Positions 34,286 to 43,112 of a stretch of DNA of 64,000 nt are shown in pieces. Source of the stretch: Lachnospiraceae bacterium MD308 (lineage in GTDB: Bacteria; Bacillota; Clostridia; Lachnospirales; Lachnospiraceae); the NCBI GenBank assembly GCA_000403475.2, contig KE159796.1, forward strand, positions 715,736-779,735. Reading direction: 5' to 3'. Each line of letters starts with the position of its first letter. Position 1 is the stretch's first letter. The notes beneath the pieces were generated by a model, which saw only the letters and a list, made by a program, of their open reading frames with translations, searched no databases and was not told the DNA's origin. The position numbers and the translations under genes are program-made.

Positions 34286-35484
34286 TTGTGAATAAAAAAT
34301 GGAAATTTATTTTAGATATGGGTTTGAATATTGGTGCAGTGTCTGCACCAATTGCGATTTTACAATTATTAATTTATCCATATTTAGCTAAACACCTTTC
34401 AGCAGAAGAATATGGGTTGATGATTACTATGTATTCTATGTGGATTGTTGTGTCCAATTCTATAGGTAATGTGTTAAATAATATAAGATTGTTGCGTTCA
34501 AGTGAATATGAAGAGAATTCATTACAAGGTGATTTCCCCCTTATACTATATAAATGGGGGGGGATTAATGTTATTATTATATTGATTGCAAGCATTTTTT
34601 ATTTAAAAGGTTTTTTTTTAATAAATATATTGTACAGCATATTGATAGCGACATTAATATTATTGAAATCATATTTTGAAGTTGGATTAAGAATTAAATT
34701 AAATTATGTGGCTATTTTATTTAATGGCTTGTTGCAGAGTGCTGGTTTTGTTATAGGATTATGTGTTTTTTATTTTACTGGTGTATGGCAGGCAGTTTTT
34801 ATTTTTGGATTTTCATTTTGTGTTTGTTTTACTATTCTGAAAACTGGCATGTTAAAGGAGCAATCGAAAAAAACCATGTTATATGATACAGTAAACAGAG
34901 ATGTCAATTTATATACAATAGCTACATTCAGTAATAGTTCAATGTCATATGCAGATAAATTGGTTTTATATCCACTTATGGGAGGACATGTAGTATCTAT
35001 ATACTATACAGCTACCATCTTAGGGAAAATTGTTAGTATGGTTTCTGGACCAATAACAAGTGTTATTTTGAGTTATATTTCAAAGTGGAATAGAGATAAA
35101 AAATCTATTTTTTCAAAAGTTTTAATTTTAGGAGGAGGATTAGCAATTATAGGCTATGTCATAACAATGCTTATTAGTCGACCTGTCATAGAGCTATTAT
35201 TTCCTCAATGGTTGGACGAGGTTATGATTTATATTCCTATTACAACAGTTGCTATAGTTATTCAAACTTTGAATTCTTTTTTGAATCCATTTATACTAAA
35301 ATTCTATGATATAAAATGGCAGATAGTAATTAATATTATTAGTGTATCAGTGTATTTTTTAGGATCATTGATATTATGGCATTTTTATGGCATGATTGGT
35401 TTTTGCGTGGGAACAATTGTTGGACATGCTGCGAAAACATTAATTATGGTATTATTACATTTTAATGCAGAAAAGGGAGTTTAA
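34282..35484 (+). CDS. Wzx-type polysaccharide flippase, with in-frame G8 tract
   Basis: A 400-residue MOP-superfamily flippase with about twelve helices. The N terminus NIGAVSAPIAILQLLIYPYLAKHLSAEEYGLM is typical of O-antigen/teichuronic flippases, as is MSYADKLVLYPLMGGHVVSIYYTA in the middle. It moves undecaprenyl-PP-linked repeats to the outer face. A run of eight G at 34556-34563 encodes YKWGGIN; loss of one G gives TGA within eight codons and gain of one G gives TAA within three. If slippage happens here, export of the whole polymer would be switched. It overlaps the gene upstream by four bases and is the only flippase seen in the window. Confidence 0.87.
   Translation: MIVNKKWKFILDMGLNIGAVSAPIAILQLLIYPYLAKHLSAEEYGLMITMYSMWIVVSNSIGNVLNNIRLLRSSEYEENSLQGDFPLILYKWGGINVIIILIASIFYLKGFFLINILYSILIATLILLKSYFEVGLRIKLNYVAILFNGLLQSAGFVIGLCVFYFTGVWQAVFIFGFSFCVCFTILKTGMLKEQSKKTMLYDTVNRDVNLYTIATFSNSSMSYADKLVLYPLMGGHVVSIYYTATILGKIVSMVSGPITSVILSYISKWNRDKKSIFSKVLILGGGLAIIGYVITMLISRPVIELLFPQWLDEVMIYIPITTVAIVIQTLNSFLNPFILKFYDIKWQIVINIISVSVYFLGSLILWHFYGMIGFCVGTIVGHAAKTLIMVLLHFNAEKGV
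34556..34563 (+). repeat. Homopolymeric G tract (8 G) inside flippase gene
   Basis: Eight consecutive G in a strongly AT-rich gene, in frame as sequenced. Shorter than the other three tracts, so slippage would be rarer. Confidence 0.88.
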
Positions 35485-35502
35485 AATAGAGGGTTAATAA
35501 AT

Positions 35503-36924
35503 ATGCTATTTTCCAGTACGATATTCATGTTTGGTTTTTTACCAATTGTATTAGGGATATATTTTGGTATTCTAAAAAAATGGATTAAAATACAAAATAC
35601 TTTTCTTATAATAACAAGTATCATATTTTATGCATGGGGTGAACCTTGGTTTGTTTTCGTAATGCTTTTTTCTATTTTGATGAATTATTTTTTCTCAAAA
35701 GGAGTTAGTAATTCGTCTTTACAATTAAAAAGATTTTGGATAGTCATTGCCATATTGTTTAACATTGGTGTTTTGTGTGTTTTTAAGTATCTGAATTTTA
35801 TAATAGATAATGTAAATTACTTATTTGGAAATATACTTCCTAAAACAAACATAAGCCTACCGATAGGTATTTCTTTTTTTACATTCCAGGCAATGTCTTA
35901 TGTAATAGATGTTTATAAAGAAAAAGTTAAGCCACAGAGTTTATTTGATGTGGCATTATATGTTTCTTTTTTTCCTCAATTGGTTGCGGGTCCTATTGTT
36001 CGATATGGTGTGATAGGTGATAAATTATACGACAGAGAGTATAGCATTCAGCAAATAACGGAGGGAATTGAAAAGTTTATTATCGGATTGGGAAAAAAAG
36101 TTATCATATCTAATCAGATGGCGATTGTAGCAGATACTGCGTTTAATGCTGTATCATCAGGGGCAGATATATCGATAACTTTCGCATGGATAGGAGCTTT
36201 GGCATATACATTACAGATTTACTTTGATTTTGATGGTTATTCTCAAATGGCAATTGGGCTTGGAAAGATGTTCGGGTTCGATTTTCCTGAGAATTTTAAT
36301 TATCCATATATAGCGAAGAGCATTACTGAGTTCTGGAGAAGATGGCATATTTCATTAAGTACATGGTTTCGTGATTACCTATATATTCCATTGGGTGGAA
36401 GCAGAGTGGATTCGATGGGAAAGCATATAAGAAATTTGTTAATTGTATGGTTAGCTACAGGAATTTGGCATGGAGCGAATTGGACATTTGTATTATGGGG
36501 ATTTATATATTTCGTTTTGTTGGTTTTCGAGAAATATACTTCTATATATAGATATATACAAAAAGCGCCAGCATCTATTCGACAAATATATACTATGTTT
36601 TTTGTGATAATAGCGTGGGTTTTATTTAGATCTGAAACACTTACGCTTGCCAAAGATTATTTGTTTATTATGTTAGGAAAGAATAGTGTATTTGTAGATA
36701 GACATGCGATTCAATACCTTGGGGAGTATAAAGTTTTCTTTATCTTTGCGATTCTGTATTCTTTAGCCTTTTTTAAATATATTAAAAGAAAAATGGAAAA
36801 GAAGATGTTGAACCAGAGAATTATATTGTGTTTGACACCTTTTATGTATATCATGGTATTTGCAATTTCTGTTACATACTTGGTTACTGGAGGGTATAAT
36901 CCGTTCATATATTTTAATTTTTAG
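35503..36924 (+). CDS. MBOAT-family O-acyltransferase (AlgI/DltB-like)
   Basis: A 473-residue membrane-bound O-acyltransferase. Landmarks are LPIGISFFTFQAMSYVIDVY, FFPQLVAGPIVRY, FDFDGYSQMAIGLGKMFGF, the signature EFWRRWHISLSTWFRDYLY and GIWHGANWTFVLWG holding the catalytic histidine. AlgI-type proteins pass acetyl groups across the membrane to a partner that acetylates the exported glycan. The partner is almost certainly the DHHW protein encoded ten bases downstream. Start ATG follows a GAGGG site. Confidence 0.93.
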   Translation: MLFSSTIFMFGFLPIVLGIYFGILKKWIKIQNTFLIITSIIFYAWGEPWFVFVMLFSILMNYFFSKGVSNSSLQLKRFWIVIAILFNIGVLCVFKYLNFIIDNVNYLFGNILPKTNISLPIGISFFTFQAMSYVIDVYKEKVKPQSLFDVALYVSFFPQLVAGPIVRYGVIGDKLYDREYSIQQITEGIEKFIIGLGKKVIISNQMAIVADTAFNAVSSGADISITFAWIGALAYTLQIYFDFDGYSQMAIGLGKMFGFDFPENFNYPYIAKSITEFWRRWHISLSTWFRDYLYIPLGGSRVDSMGKHIRNLLIVWLATGIWHGANWTFVLWGFIYFVLLVFEKYTSIYRYIQKAPASIRQIYTMFFVIIAWVLFRSETLTLAKDYLFIMLGKNSVFVDRHAIQYLGEYKVFFIFAILYSLAFFKYIKRKMEKKMLNQRIILCLTPFMYIMVFAISVTYLVTGGYNPFIYFNF

Positions 36925-36933
36925 GGAGGATTT

Positions 36934-38082
36934 ATGAAAAAGCTGAGCCGAATATGGAGTCAATATGCGCTTACTTGTTGTTTTGGGATAAGCATATTTG
37001 GAATTGGAGCATTAAATATTCCTAATTTATATCAAGTGATAGACTCTCAGTTTAAAAACGGGAATTTGAACATAGTAATAGCTGAAGAAATGTATAATAA
37101 TAATTTTTGGAATAAGTTGTCATTTGTTGATTATCAAGGACTGTTTTGTAGAATGGCAGGGCAGAAGATTAGCAATGGAGTGATAAAAGGCAACGATGGT
37201 AAATTAAATCTTCAGGATAATCTGGATTATAAATTTGTAGAAGAAGAGGAAAAACTTAAAGTAGACAAAGCGGTGGAAATATTAATGTATGCCCAGAAGA
37301 TAGGAGCAGATATTTTATATGTTCAAAGACCTTGGGCAACTGGAAAAGTTCCTTATGATTATCATTTTGAGTTAGATGAACAGTATGATTATTGGTGTAA
37401 AAATATGGATGAGGTAGGATTTCCGGTATTGGATCTTAGAGAGGAGGTTGCGAATGGACGGATTCAGTTTTATATAACGGATCATCATTGGACAATAGAA
37501 TCTAGTTTTAACGCCAATACAGATATTATTGATACTTTGAATGATCTGTATGGATTAAATCTTGATGAGGAGCGAATATATACGGATATTAACCAGTATA
37601 AAAAGATCAATTATAAAAATTCTTTTTTGGGTTCAGAGGGTATTCGGGTAGGAAAATATTTTGCTGGAAAAGATGATTTTGAAATAGTAGTTCCCAAATA
37701 TGATACAGATTTTAAATATGTTCAATATCGCAACCACAAAAAATATTGGGAGGCTAGAGGCGATTATAGCTCTGTTTTCATTAATAAAGCAAAATTAGAA
37801 GATTCAAAATATAATAATAAATATAATGCCATAACCTATGAAGGATATGTTGAGAATAGGATAATAAATACCTTGTCGGATAATAATTTAAAAGTTCTGC
37901 TTATTGCAGATTCCTTTGCAAGGCCCATGGTTACTTATTTGGCATCGAATTTTGAAGAAACAAGATATTTAGATCCCCAAGAAGGCAGATATACGGATAG
38001 TTATGTGGAGTATATTGACAAATATAAACCTGATGTTGTTATAATGATGTTTCCAGGAGTTGGAATTTTTAAAGAAATATAA
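36934..38082 (+). CDS. DHHW/AlgJ-like polysaccharide O-acetyltransferase partner
   Basis: A 382-residue protein with one N-terminal signal-anchor helix (about residues 10-30) and an extracytoplasmic SGNH-like domain. The DHHWTIESSF motif (about residues 185-194) and LLIADSFARPM near residue 325, the serine-bearing block, identify the DHHW/AlgJ/AlgX group. It is expected to take acetyl from the MBOAT protein and transfer it to the polymer outside the cell. Excellent AGGGAGGA ribosome binding site. Confidence 0.88.
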   Translation: MKKLSRIWSQYALTCCFGISIFGIGALNIPNLYQVIDSQFKNGNLNIVIAEEMYNNNFWNKLSFVDYQGLFCRMAGQKISNGVIKGNDGKLNLQDNLDYKFVEEEEKLKVDKAVEILMYAQKIGADILYVQRPWATGKVPYDYHFELDEQYDYWCKNMDEVGFPVLDLREEVANGRIQFYITDHHWTIESSFNANTDIIDTLNDLYGLNLDEERIYTDINQYKKINYKNSFLGSEGIRVGKYFAGKDDFEIVVPKYDTDFKYVQYRNHKKYWEARGDYSSVFINKAKLEDSKYNNKYNAITYEGYVENRIINTLSDNNLKVLLIADSFARPMVTYLASNFEETRYLDPQEGRYTDSYVEYIDKYKPDVVIMMFPGVGIFKEI

Positions 38083-38111
38083 AATATTTAATAAAGCAAA
38101 GGAGTAGAATT

Positions 38112-39245
38112 ATGCAGTTCAGAGATTTAAAGTACCAATATCAAATATTAAAAGAGGACATAGATGCAGCGATGTTAAAGGTTGCGTCTGATTGTAATTT
38201 CATTAGCGGAAAACAGGTAAAAGAGTTAGAAAAAGAATTGGCAGAATATGTAGGGACAAAGCATTGCATTTCCTGTGCTAACGGAACAGATGCGCTGAGC
38301 CTTGCTATGATGGCGTGGGAGATTAAAGAGGGGGATGCCGTTTTTATTCCTGACTTTACATTCTTTTCTACGGGTGAGATTGTATCATTTGCCGGCGCTA
38401 CACCAGTGTTTGTTGATGTTGAATTGGATACCTTTAATATATCCATAGACAGTCTGGAGAAAAAAATTAAAGATACAATTGAAGAGGGAAAACTTACGCC
38501 AAAAGCAGTTATTCCGGTTGATTTATTTGGACTTCCGGCAGGTTATGACAGCATCCAGCAGATAGCGGAAAAATATAATCTCCTTGTTTTAGAAGACGGC
38601 GCCCAGGGATTTGGCGGAAAGATTGGAAATCGGAGAGCTTGCAGTTTTGGCGATATCAGTACGACGTCTTTCTTTCCTGCAAAACCCCTTGGCTGTTATG
38701 GTGACGGAGGGGCGGTGTTTACAGACGATGATGATGTGGCTGCTTTGCTTCGTTCGATTTGTGTCCATGGAAAGGGAACGATGAAATATGATAATGTAAG
38801 GATTGGTCTGAACTCTAGGTTGGATACTATGCAGGCTGCAATTTTGTCTGTTAAATTAAAGGCATTTAAAGATTATGAGGTGACTGATATTAATAAAGTA
38901 GCAGAGAGGTATACAGAACTTTTAGATGGTGTTGTTAAAACACCAGTTATTCCTGATGGGTTCTATTCAAGCTGGGCACAGTATACGATACAGCTAGAAG
39001 ACAGGGAAGAGCGGGATGGACTTCAGGCAGAATTGAAGAAGAATGATATTCCAAGTATGGTGTATTATCCAAAGCCGATGCATAAACAGCAGGCTTTTGG
39101 CGGCTTATCCTTTAATGATGGAGATTATGCTAATACAATTCGATTATGTGATACTGTGCTGTCGCTTCCAATGCATCCTTATTTAACTGCGGAAGATATG
39201 AACGCCGTAGTTAAAGTGATAAATCAGTACAAATTAAGAGCTTAA
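38112..39245 (+). CDS. DegT/DnrJ/EryC1/StrS sugar aminotransferase (WbpE-like)
   Basis: A 377-residue PLP-dependent sugar aminotransferase. MQFRDLKYQYQILKEDIDAAM opens the protein as in WbpE; sites include CANGTDALSLAMMAW, PDFTFFSTGEIV, EDGAQGFGGKIGNRRACSFG and the PLP lysine in SFFPAKPLGCYGDGGAVF. WbpE transaminates the 3-keto group of UDP-GlcNAc(3-keto)A made by WbpB. This completes the five-enzyme set for UDP-2,3-diacetamido-mannuronate, although placed nine kilobases from its partners, after the acetylation pair. AAAGGAG lies before the ATG. Confidence 0.92.
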   Translation: MQFRDLKYQYQILKEDIDAAMLKVASDCNFISGKQVKELEKELAEYVGTKHCISCANGTDALSLAMMAWEIKEGDAVFIPDFTFFSTGEIVSFAGATPVFVDVELDTFNISIDSLEKKIKDTIEEGKLTPKAVIPVDLFGLPAGYDSIQQIAEKYNLLVLEDGAQGFGGKIGNRRACSFGDISTTSFFPAKPLGCYGDGGAVFTDDDDVAALLRSICVHGKGTMKYDNVRIGLNSRLDTMQAAILSVKLKAFKDYEVTDINKVAERYTELLDGVVKTPVIPDGFYSSWAQYTIQLEDREERDGLQAELKKNDIPSMVYYPKPMHKQQAFGGLSFNDGDYANTIRLCDTVLSLPMHPYLTAEDMNAVVKVINQYKLRA

Positions 39246-39286
39246 ATTAATTTTGTATTGAGCGATAGCGGGGTAGACTATTTTTT

Positions 39287-41305
39287 ATGATTTTAAGGGA
39301 CAATTATAAGACAAAAAAATATGACTATATTTTTGCGTGGCTATTGATAGGTTTTATATTTTCTTTCTCAGTGTGCTTGGTGATATTAAGTGAAAGTAGA
39401 TCTATTACAAATTTGTATGATGTAGGGAAGGTGTATGAAATCCAGGATAATATATATAGGACAGCAATAGTACGGGATAAGGGACATCAGGAAAGCTCAG
39501 GAAAGGTAGTATTGGATCAAGGCTTTTATGAATATGGAATAGGTATAGAAAAAAGTAAAAATTTATATAATTATTTTTGTGTACAATTAAGGGATTTAAG
39601 TACTGAATCTATAGAATGGATAATTGATTTTAGAAAACAGAAGGATGGGAAAATAAAACAGAGCAATAATGTATCTTATTCATTGCACGATGGGATGAAT
39701 ATAATTAGCGTTCCTCAAAAATCTTTTAATGTGATAGCTATAGAGGTATATGGAGATAATGGTTCATCATTTTATATTGAAAAGATGCAGTTGAGGGAAA
39801 CAAAACCTGTTTTTGAGGGAAACAGGGCTTTGGAAATTATGTTTGTTTCTTATTTGATTTACCTTTTTATTTCTGGAATTTTTATATTAGTCTGGCACAA
39901 AATTGGAATTACTTTTCACTTATATAGATGGATAGAAGTATTACAGAAAATATATTTTTTGATTGCAAAATTATTTTGGAAGATTATGAAGCGCCTTCCT
40001 TTAAATCAACGTAGGAGAAATTGTCTGATAATTTTTTCGTTCGTTATAATGTTTTTATATAATGTGTGGGTGGAAATAAGCCAGACATATTATACTGACT
40101 TCAATAGTCATCTTTTGATTTATTTATTTTTAGCATGGGTTATTGCAATATTATCCATTGAATCAACTTTAAAAAAGGTAAAATGGAACAATAGCTTGGT
40201 GTGGAGCTGGTTATTCCTATGGATAATGGCATGTATATCGGATGCTTTTATTTCAAAATATTTTAGATTTATTGGATATGCGATGGTTTTTGTGATAGGT
40301 TTTTTTGTATATGTATGGAATAATATGGAAAAACCAGAGATACTTACAAGGAATTTTGTTCGGGCTATTCATGTTTTTTTTATTTTGATTACGCTTTTTT
40401 GTTTGTTATGTCGACCTGAGATTACGGGGGAATCGGCAATGAGGTATGCAGGAATCAGTAAGAACCCAAGTATATTTGCATTGTATTTGGGAATAATTTT
40501 TTCTGTGACTTTGGGAGAAATAGAGAATTCAATAAAAAAAGGTAAGGAGATAAAAAAAATACTTCCCTATATATTAGAAGGATGTATCGTATTGGTCTTT
40601 TGCTGGAAAACGCAGTCTGTTTGTCCGCTTTTGAGCATAGCAGGAATATCATTTGTATGGTTTGTAAGAATGATTAATTATACAAAGCAAAAGAATTGCC
40701 GAAAGATTTTAATGTCGATTATAATTTGTGCGGTTGTTTTGGTAATACCTGTATATCTCAGCCTTGATTGGGGAGTAAAACATATACCGCAATCTTTGGG
40801 AACTTCTGTGAATTTTGAAGGAGAACAGCCAATTGCCAGAAGGCAATTCGGCATGGTTGCTTATGCCAGCGATTTGAAACAAAAATTTGATGAAAGCCGA
40901 ATAGGACAAAAACTTGGAAAGGCATCATTATCAGGAATTTTGTCAGGAAGAGATTACTATTACAGAACATATTTGCGCGATATGAATCTGCTCGGACATA
41001 AGGAAAATCCCCAAATGTGGGGGAAAAGACGTCTTCCGCATAATGCAGTGCTTGGTATTGCTCACCGATATGGGATTTTTACAAGTGTACCATATATTTT
41101 GATGCTCGTTATGGTAATCATCAGGACGTTCCGGTATAGTAAGAAAGAGACGCCGTATGCTTCGGTGCCGTTTTATGTCTGTTTGATATCTATTGTAATG
41201 TCTATGGCGGATAATGTAGAACAGCCTTTTGTGTGGCTGCCTTGGATTGGGTTGTATTTAATGATGGGGGCTGTATTTGATGACGAGCTATGCATGGAAG
41301 AGTAG
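39287..41305 (+). CDS. O-antigen ligase/polymerase-like membrane protein with N-terminal external domain
   Basis: A 672-residue protein: one helix near residues 16-38, an extracytoplasmic domain of about 130 residues (40-175) with alternating beta-like segments, then eleven or so helices. The C-terminal part has a loop ending RLPHNAVLGIAHRYGIFTSVPYILML, which matches the H-x-x-x-L-x-x-x-x-x-x-G pattern of Wzy_C/WaaL-type ligases. It could attach finished polymer to peptidoglycan or protein, or polymerise it. No strong ribosome binding site is visible. It is the last gene of the locus; an imperfect inverted repeat lies at 41327-41342. Confidence 0.78.
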   Translation: MILRDNYKTKKYDYIFAWLLIGFIFSFSVCLVILSESRSITNLYDVGKVYEIQDNIYRTAIVRDKGHQESSGKVVLDQGFYEYGIGIEKSKNLYNYFCVQLRDLSTESIEWIIDFRKQKDGKIKQSNNVSYSLHDGMNIISVPQKSFNVIAIEVYGDNGSSFYIEKMQLRETKPVFEGNRALEIMFVSYLIYLFISGIFILVWHKIGITFHLYRWIEVLQKIYFLIAKLFWKIMKRLPLNQRRRNCLIIFSFVIMFLYNVWVEISQTYYTDFNSHLLIYLFLAWVIAILSIESTLKKVKWNNSLVWSWLFLWIMACISDAFISKYFRFIGYAMVFVIGFFVYVWNNMEKPEILTRNFVRAIHVFFILITLFCLLCRPEITGESAMRYAGISKNPSIFALYLGIIFSVTLGEIENSIKKGKEIKKILPYILEGCIVLVFCWKTQSVCPLLSIAGISFVWFVRMINYTKQKNCRKILMSIIICAVVLVIPVYLSLDWGVKHIPQSLGTSVNFEGEQPIARRQFGMVAYASDLKQKFDESRIGQKLGKASLSGILSGRDYYYRTYLRDMNLLGHKENPQMWGKRRLPHNAVLGIAHRYGIFTSVPYILMLVMVIIRTFRYSKKETPYASVPFYVCLISIVMSMADNVEQPFVWLPWIGLYLMMGAVFDDELCMEE

Positions 41306-41472
41306 CTTTGAAAATTTATCTGATTAGGTGCAATATTACACCAAAAATATAAAAAACATAAAAAATTAAATTAAAAACATAATAGTTATCCATATAATGT
41401 ATTCCATATATATCCATTTCTTAATAAAATTATGTAAGTAAATGAAAAACGTATATATGAGGGATGGATATT

Positions 41473-41799
41473 ATGGATTATGAAATGCTTGGAGTCCGTA
41501 TCCGGGAGGCACGGAAGAGTAGAGGGTATACACAAAGTGAACTGGCGGAATTGACAGAATATTCTGTGCAGCATATCTCGCATGTAGAGACAGGAAATAC
41601 CAAGTTGAGTGTTGAACTTCTGATCTGTATAGCAAATGCACTGGATGTATCCTTAGACGAGTTATTGAGAGACAGCTTAGACCTCAGCCCCAAGGCCCAA
41701 CATAGTATATCAATAGATGTAAGAACTGCGAAAGAAAGAGATGCAATTGTACGAATTGTGAAAATGTTAGAAGACGAGATTGTAAATCTTCGGAATTAA
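41473..41799 (+). CDS. XRE-family helix-turn-helix regulator
   Basis: A 108-residue DNA-binding protein. The Cro/CI-type HTH spans residues 5-60 (LGVRIREARKSRGYTQSELAELTEYSVQHISHVETGNTKLSV, in pieces), followed by DVSLDELLRD and a helical tail. The ATG at 41473 is preferred to 41464 because GAGGG ends directly at the latter. It lies just after the polysaccharide locus in an AT-rich gap with promoter-like boxes, and ends at a good terminator. Whether it regulates the locus or itself is not shown by sequence. Confidence 0.87.
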   Translation: MDYEMLGVRIREARKSRGYTQSELAELTEYSVQHISHVETGNTKLSVELLICIANALDVSLDELLRDSLDLSPKAQHSISIDVRTAKERDAIVRIVKMLEDEIVNLRN

Positions 41800-41820
41800 A
41801 GATAAAAATCAGTTTAAAAG

Positions 41821-41853
41821 CGGGTGTTAGCGATGAAGTTAATACCCGTTTTT
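41821..41853 (+). terminator. Rho-independent terminator after XRE gene
   Basis: A nine-base-pair stem, CGGGTGTTA (41821-41829) against TAATACCCG (41840-41848) with one G-T pair, followed by TTTTT. The rest of the gap to 42041 holds no convincing gene. Confidence 0.8.
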
Positions 41854-42041
41854 GTTGTTGAAAAATTATGTGGTGTTGCATGGAAATTGTCATTGACGTT
41901 CTGTGTAAATATACAATATAATATATTTAGTTTATGGTTTTCCATCATATGGCAGTCATCTTTTTGTACATATAATATGCGGGAAGCCATAGGTGAAGGA
42001 GTTTTAAAGTACTCGAATAATTAAGAGAGAGAGGTCTCATA

Positions 42042-43097
42042 ATGAAACAATTTTTTGGAATGAGTCAGCGTGGTGAGCTACGGGAGGCAGTTCGTGGATT
42101 GAACAGACCGCAATTTATTATGCTGCTCTCGAATAAAGAGCAGTTTGAAGGACATGTGAGAGAGTTAGAAGGGCTTTTTCCCGGAGTGCCAAGTATTGGA
42201 TGTATTGGCATGAGCTATGATACCAGAGTGGTGGAAAAGGGTGTAGGTGTGATTGCATTTACAGACGGCATCATTGCGGCTGCTAATGTGTTAGAAAAAG
42301 TGTCTGTGATGCCGGTGAAATATATCAGCCGGCTTGAGCAGGATATGAAGACAGTTGGCGGCTCACAGAATGACACGATTTGTATTGATTTTTGTACCGG
42401 GAACGATGCATGTGTACTTACTACAATTAATACAGTGTTAAAGCGCAAAAGGATCTCGCTTGTGGGCGGGACAGGGGACGCGGGTAAAGTGTCCGCTAAT
42501 GGCAGAGTGTACGAAGATGCAGTGGCATATGGCCTGGTGAAGAACCAGAGTGGAAAAGTGAAGGCGTATAAGGAGAATATCTATCATCATATGGCGGATC
42601 ATCAGTTTATTGCTTCCCGTACGGATCGGGCGAATTATGTTATCGGTGCGCTGAATGACCGCCCGGCGAGACAGGTATACCAGGATATTCTTAAGGTGTC
42701 AGAGAGTGATATTACAACACAGACATTCAAGAATCCTTTTGGAAAGCTTAACGGGGATGATACCTGTATTATATCTATAAAAGAAGTGAAAGGTGATTCA
42801 CTGGCGTGTTTCCGCCAGGTAAATGATTCGGATGTACTTGTTCTGCTTGAACTTGGAGATTACAAAGAAGTAGTAAGAGAGACGATTCGCCAGATTCAGA
42901 GAGATTTTCCAAGGCTTTCGGCTGTGTTTTCTGTAAACTGCCTGTTCCGTTATCTGCTCTTTACTCAGAATAATTATATGCAGGAGTATCTAAGTGAGAT
43001 GGGTACTCTTGGCAGCCATGCGGGATTAGTTGGATATGGAGAACATTATAATAATCGATTTGTTAATCAGTCTATGACTTGTGTGGTATTTGAGTAG
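42042..43097 (+). CDS. FIST-domain signal-sensing protein
   Basis: A 351-residue cytoplasmic protein with FIST_N (about residues 15-200: GCIGMSYDTRVVEKGVGVIAF, DFCTGNDACVLTTINTVLKRK, LVGGTGDAGK) and FIST_C (about 205-345: RPARQVYQDILKVSES, NPFGKLNGDD, FSVNCLFRYLLF). FIST domains are proposed small-ligand, possibly amino-acid, sensors usually coupled to signalling modules. Here the module is on the next gene, a soluble chemoreceptor-like protein fifteen bases downstream, so the pair probably works as a two-protein receptor. AGAGAGAGG precedes the ATG. Confidence 0.88.
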   Translation: MKQFFGMSQRGELREAVRGLNRPQFIMLLSNKEQFEGHVRELEGLFPGVPSIGCIGMSYDTRVVEKGVGVIAFTDGIIAAANVLEKVSVMPVKYISRLEQDMKTVGGSQNDTICIDFCTGNDACVLTTINTVLKRKRISLVGGTGDAGKVSANGRVYEDAVAYGLVKNQSGKVKAYKENIYHHMADHQFIASRTDRANYVIGALNDRPARQVYQDILKVSESDITTQTFKNPFGKLNGDDTCIISIKEVKGDSLACFRQVNDSDVLVLLELGDYKEVVRETIRQIQRDFPRLSAVFSVNCLFRYLLFTQNNYMQEYLSEMGTLGSHAGLVGYGEHYNNRFVNQSMTCVVFE

Positions 43098-43112
43098 AGG
43101 GGGTAGGAAGAG

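Noticed and set aside
41824-42024. Open frame of 66 codons between the XRE and FIST genes
   Set aside because: It starts inside a clear terminator, has no ribosome binding site and no recognisable composition or motif.
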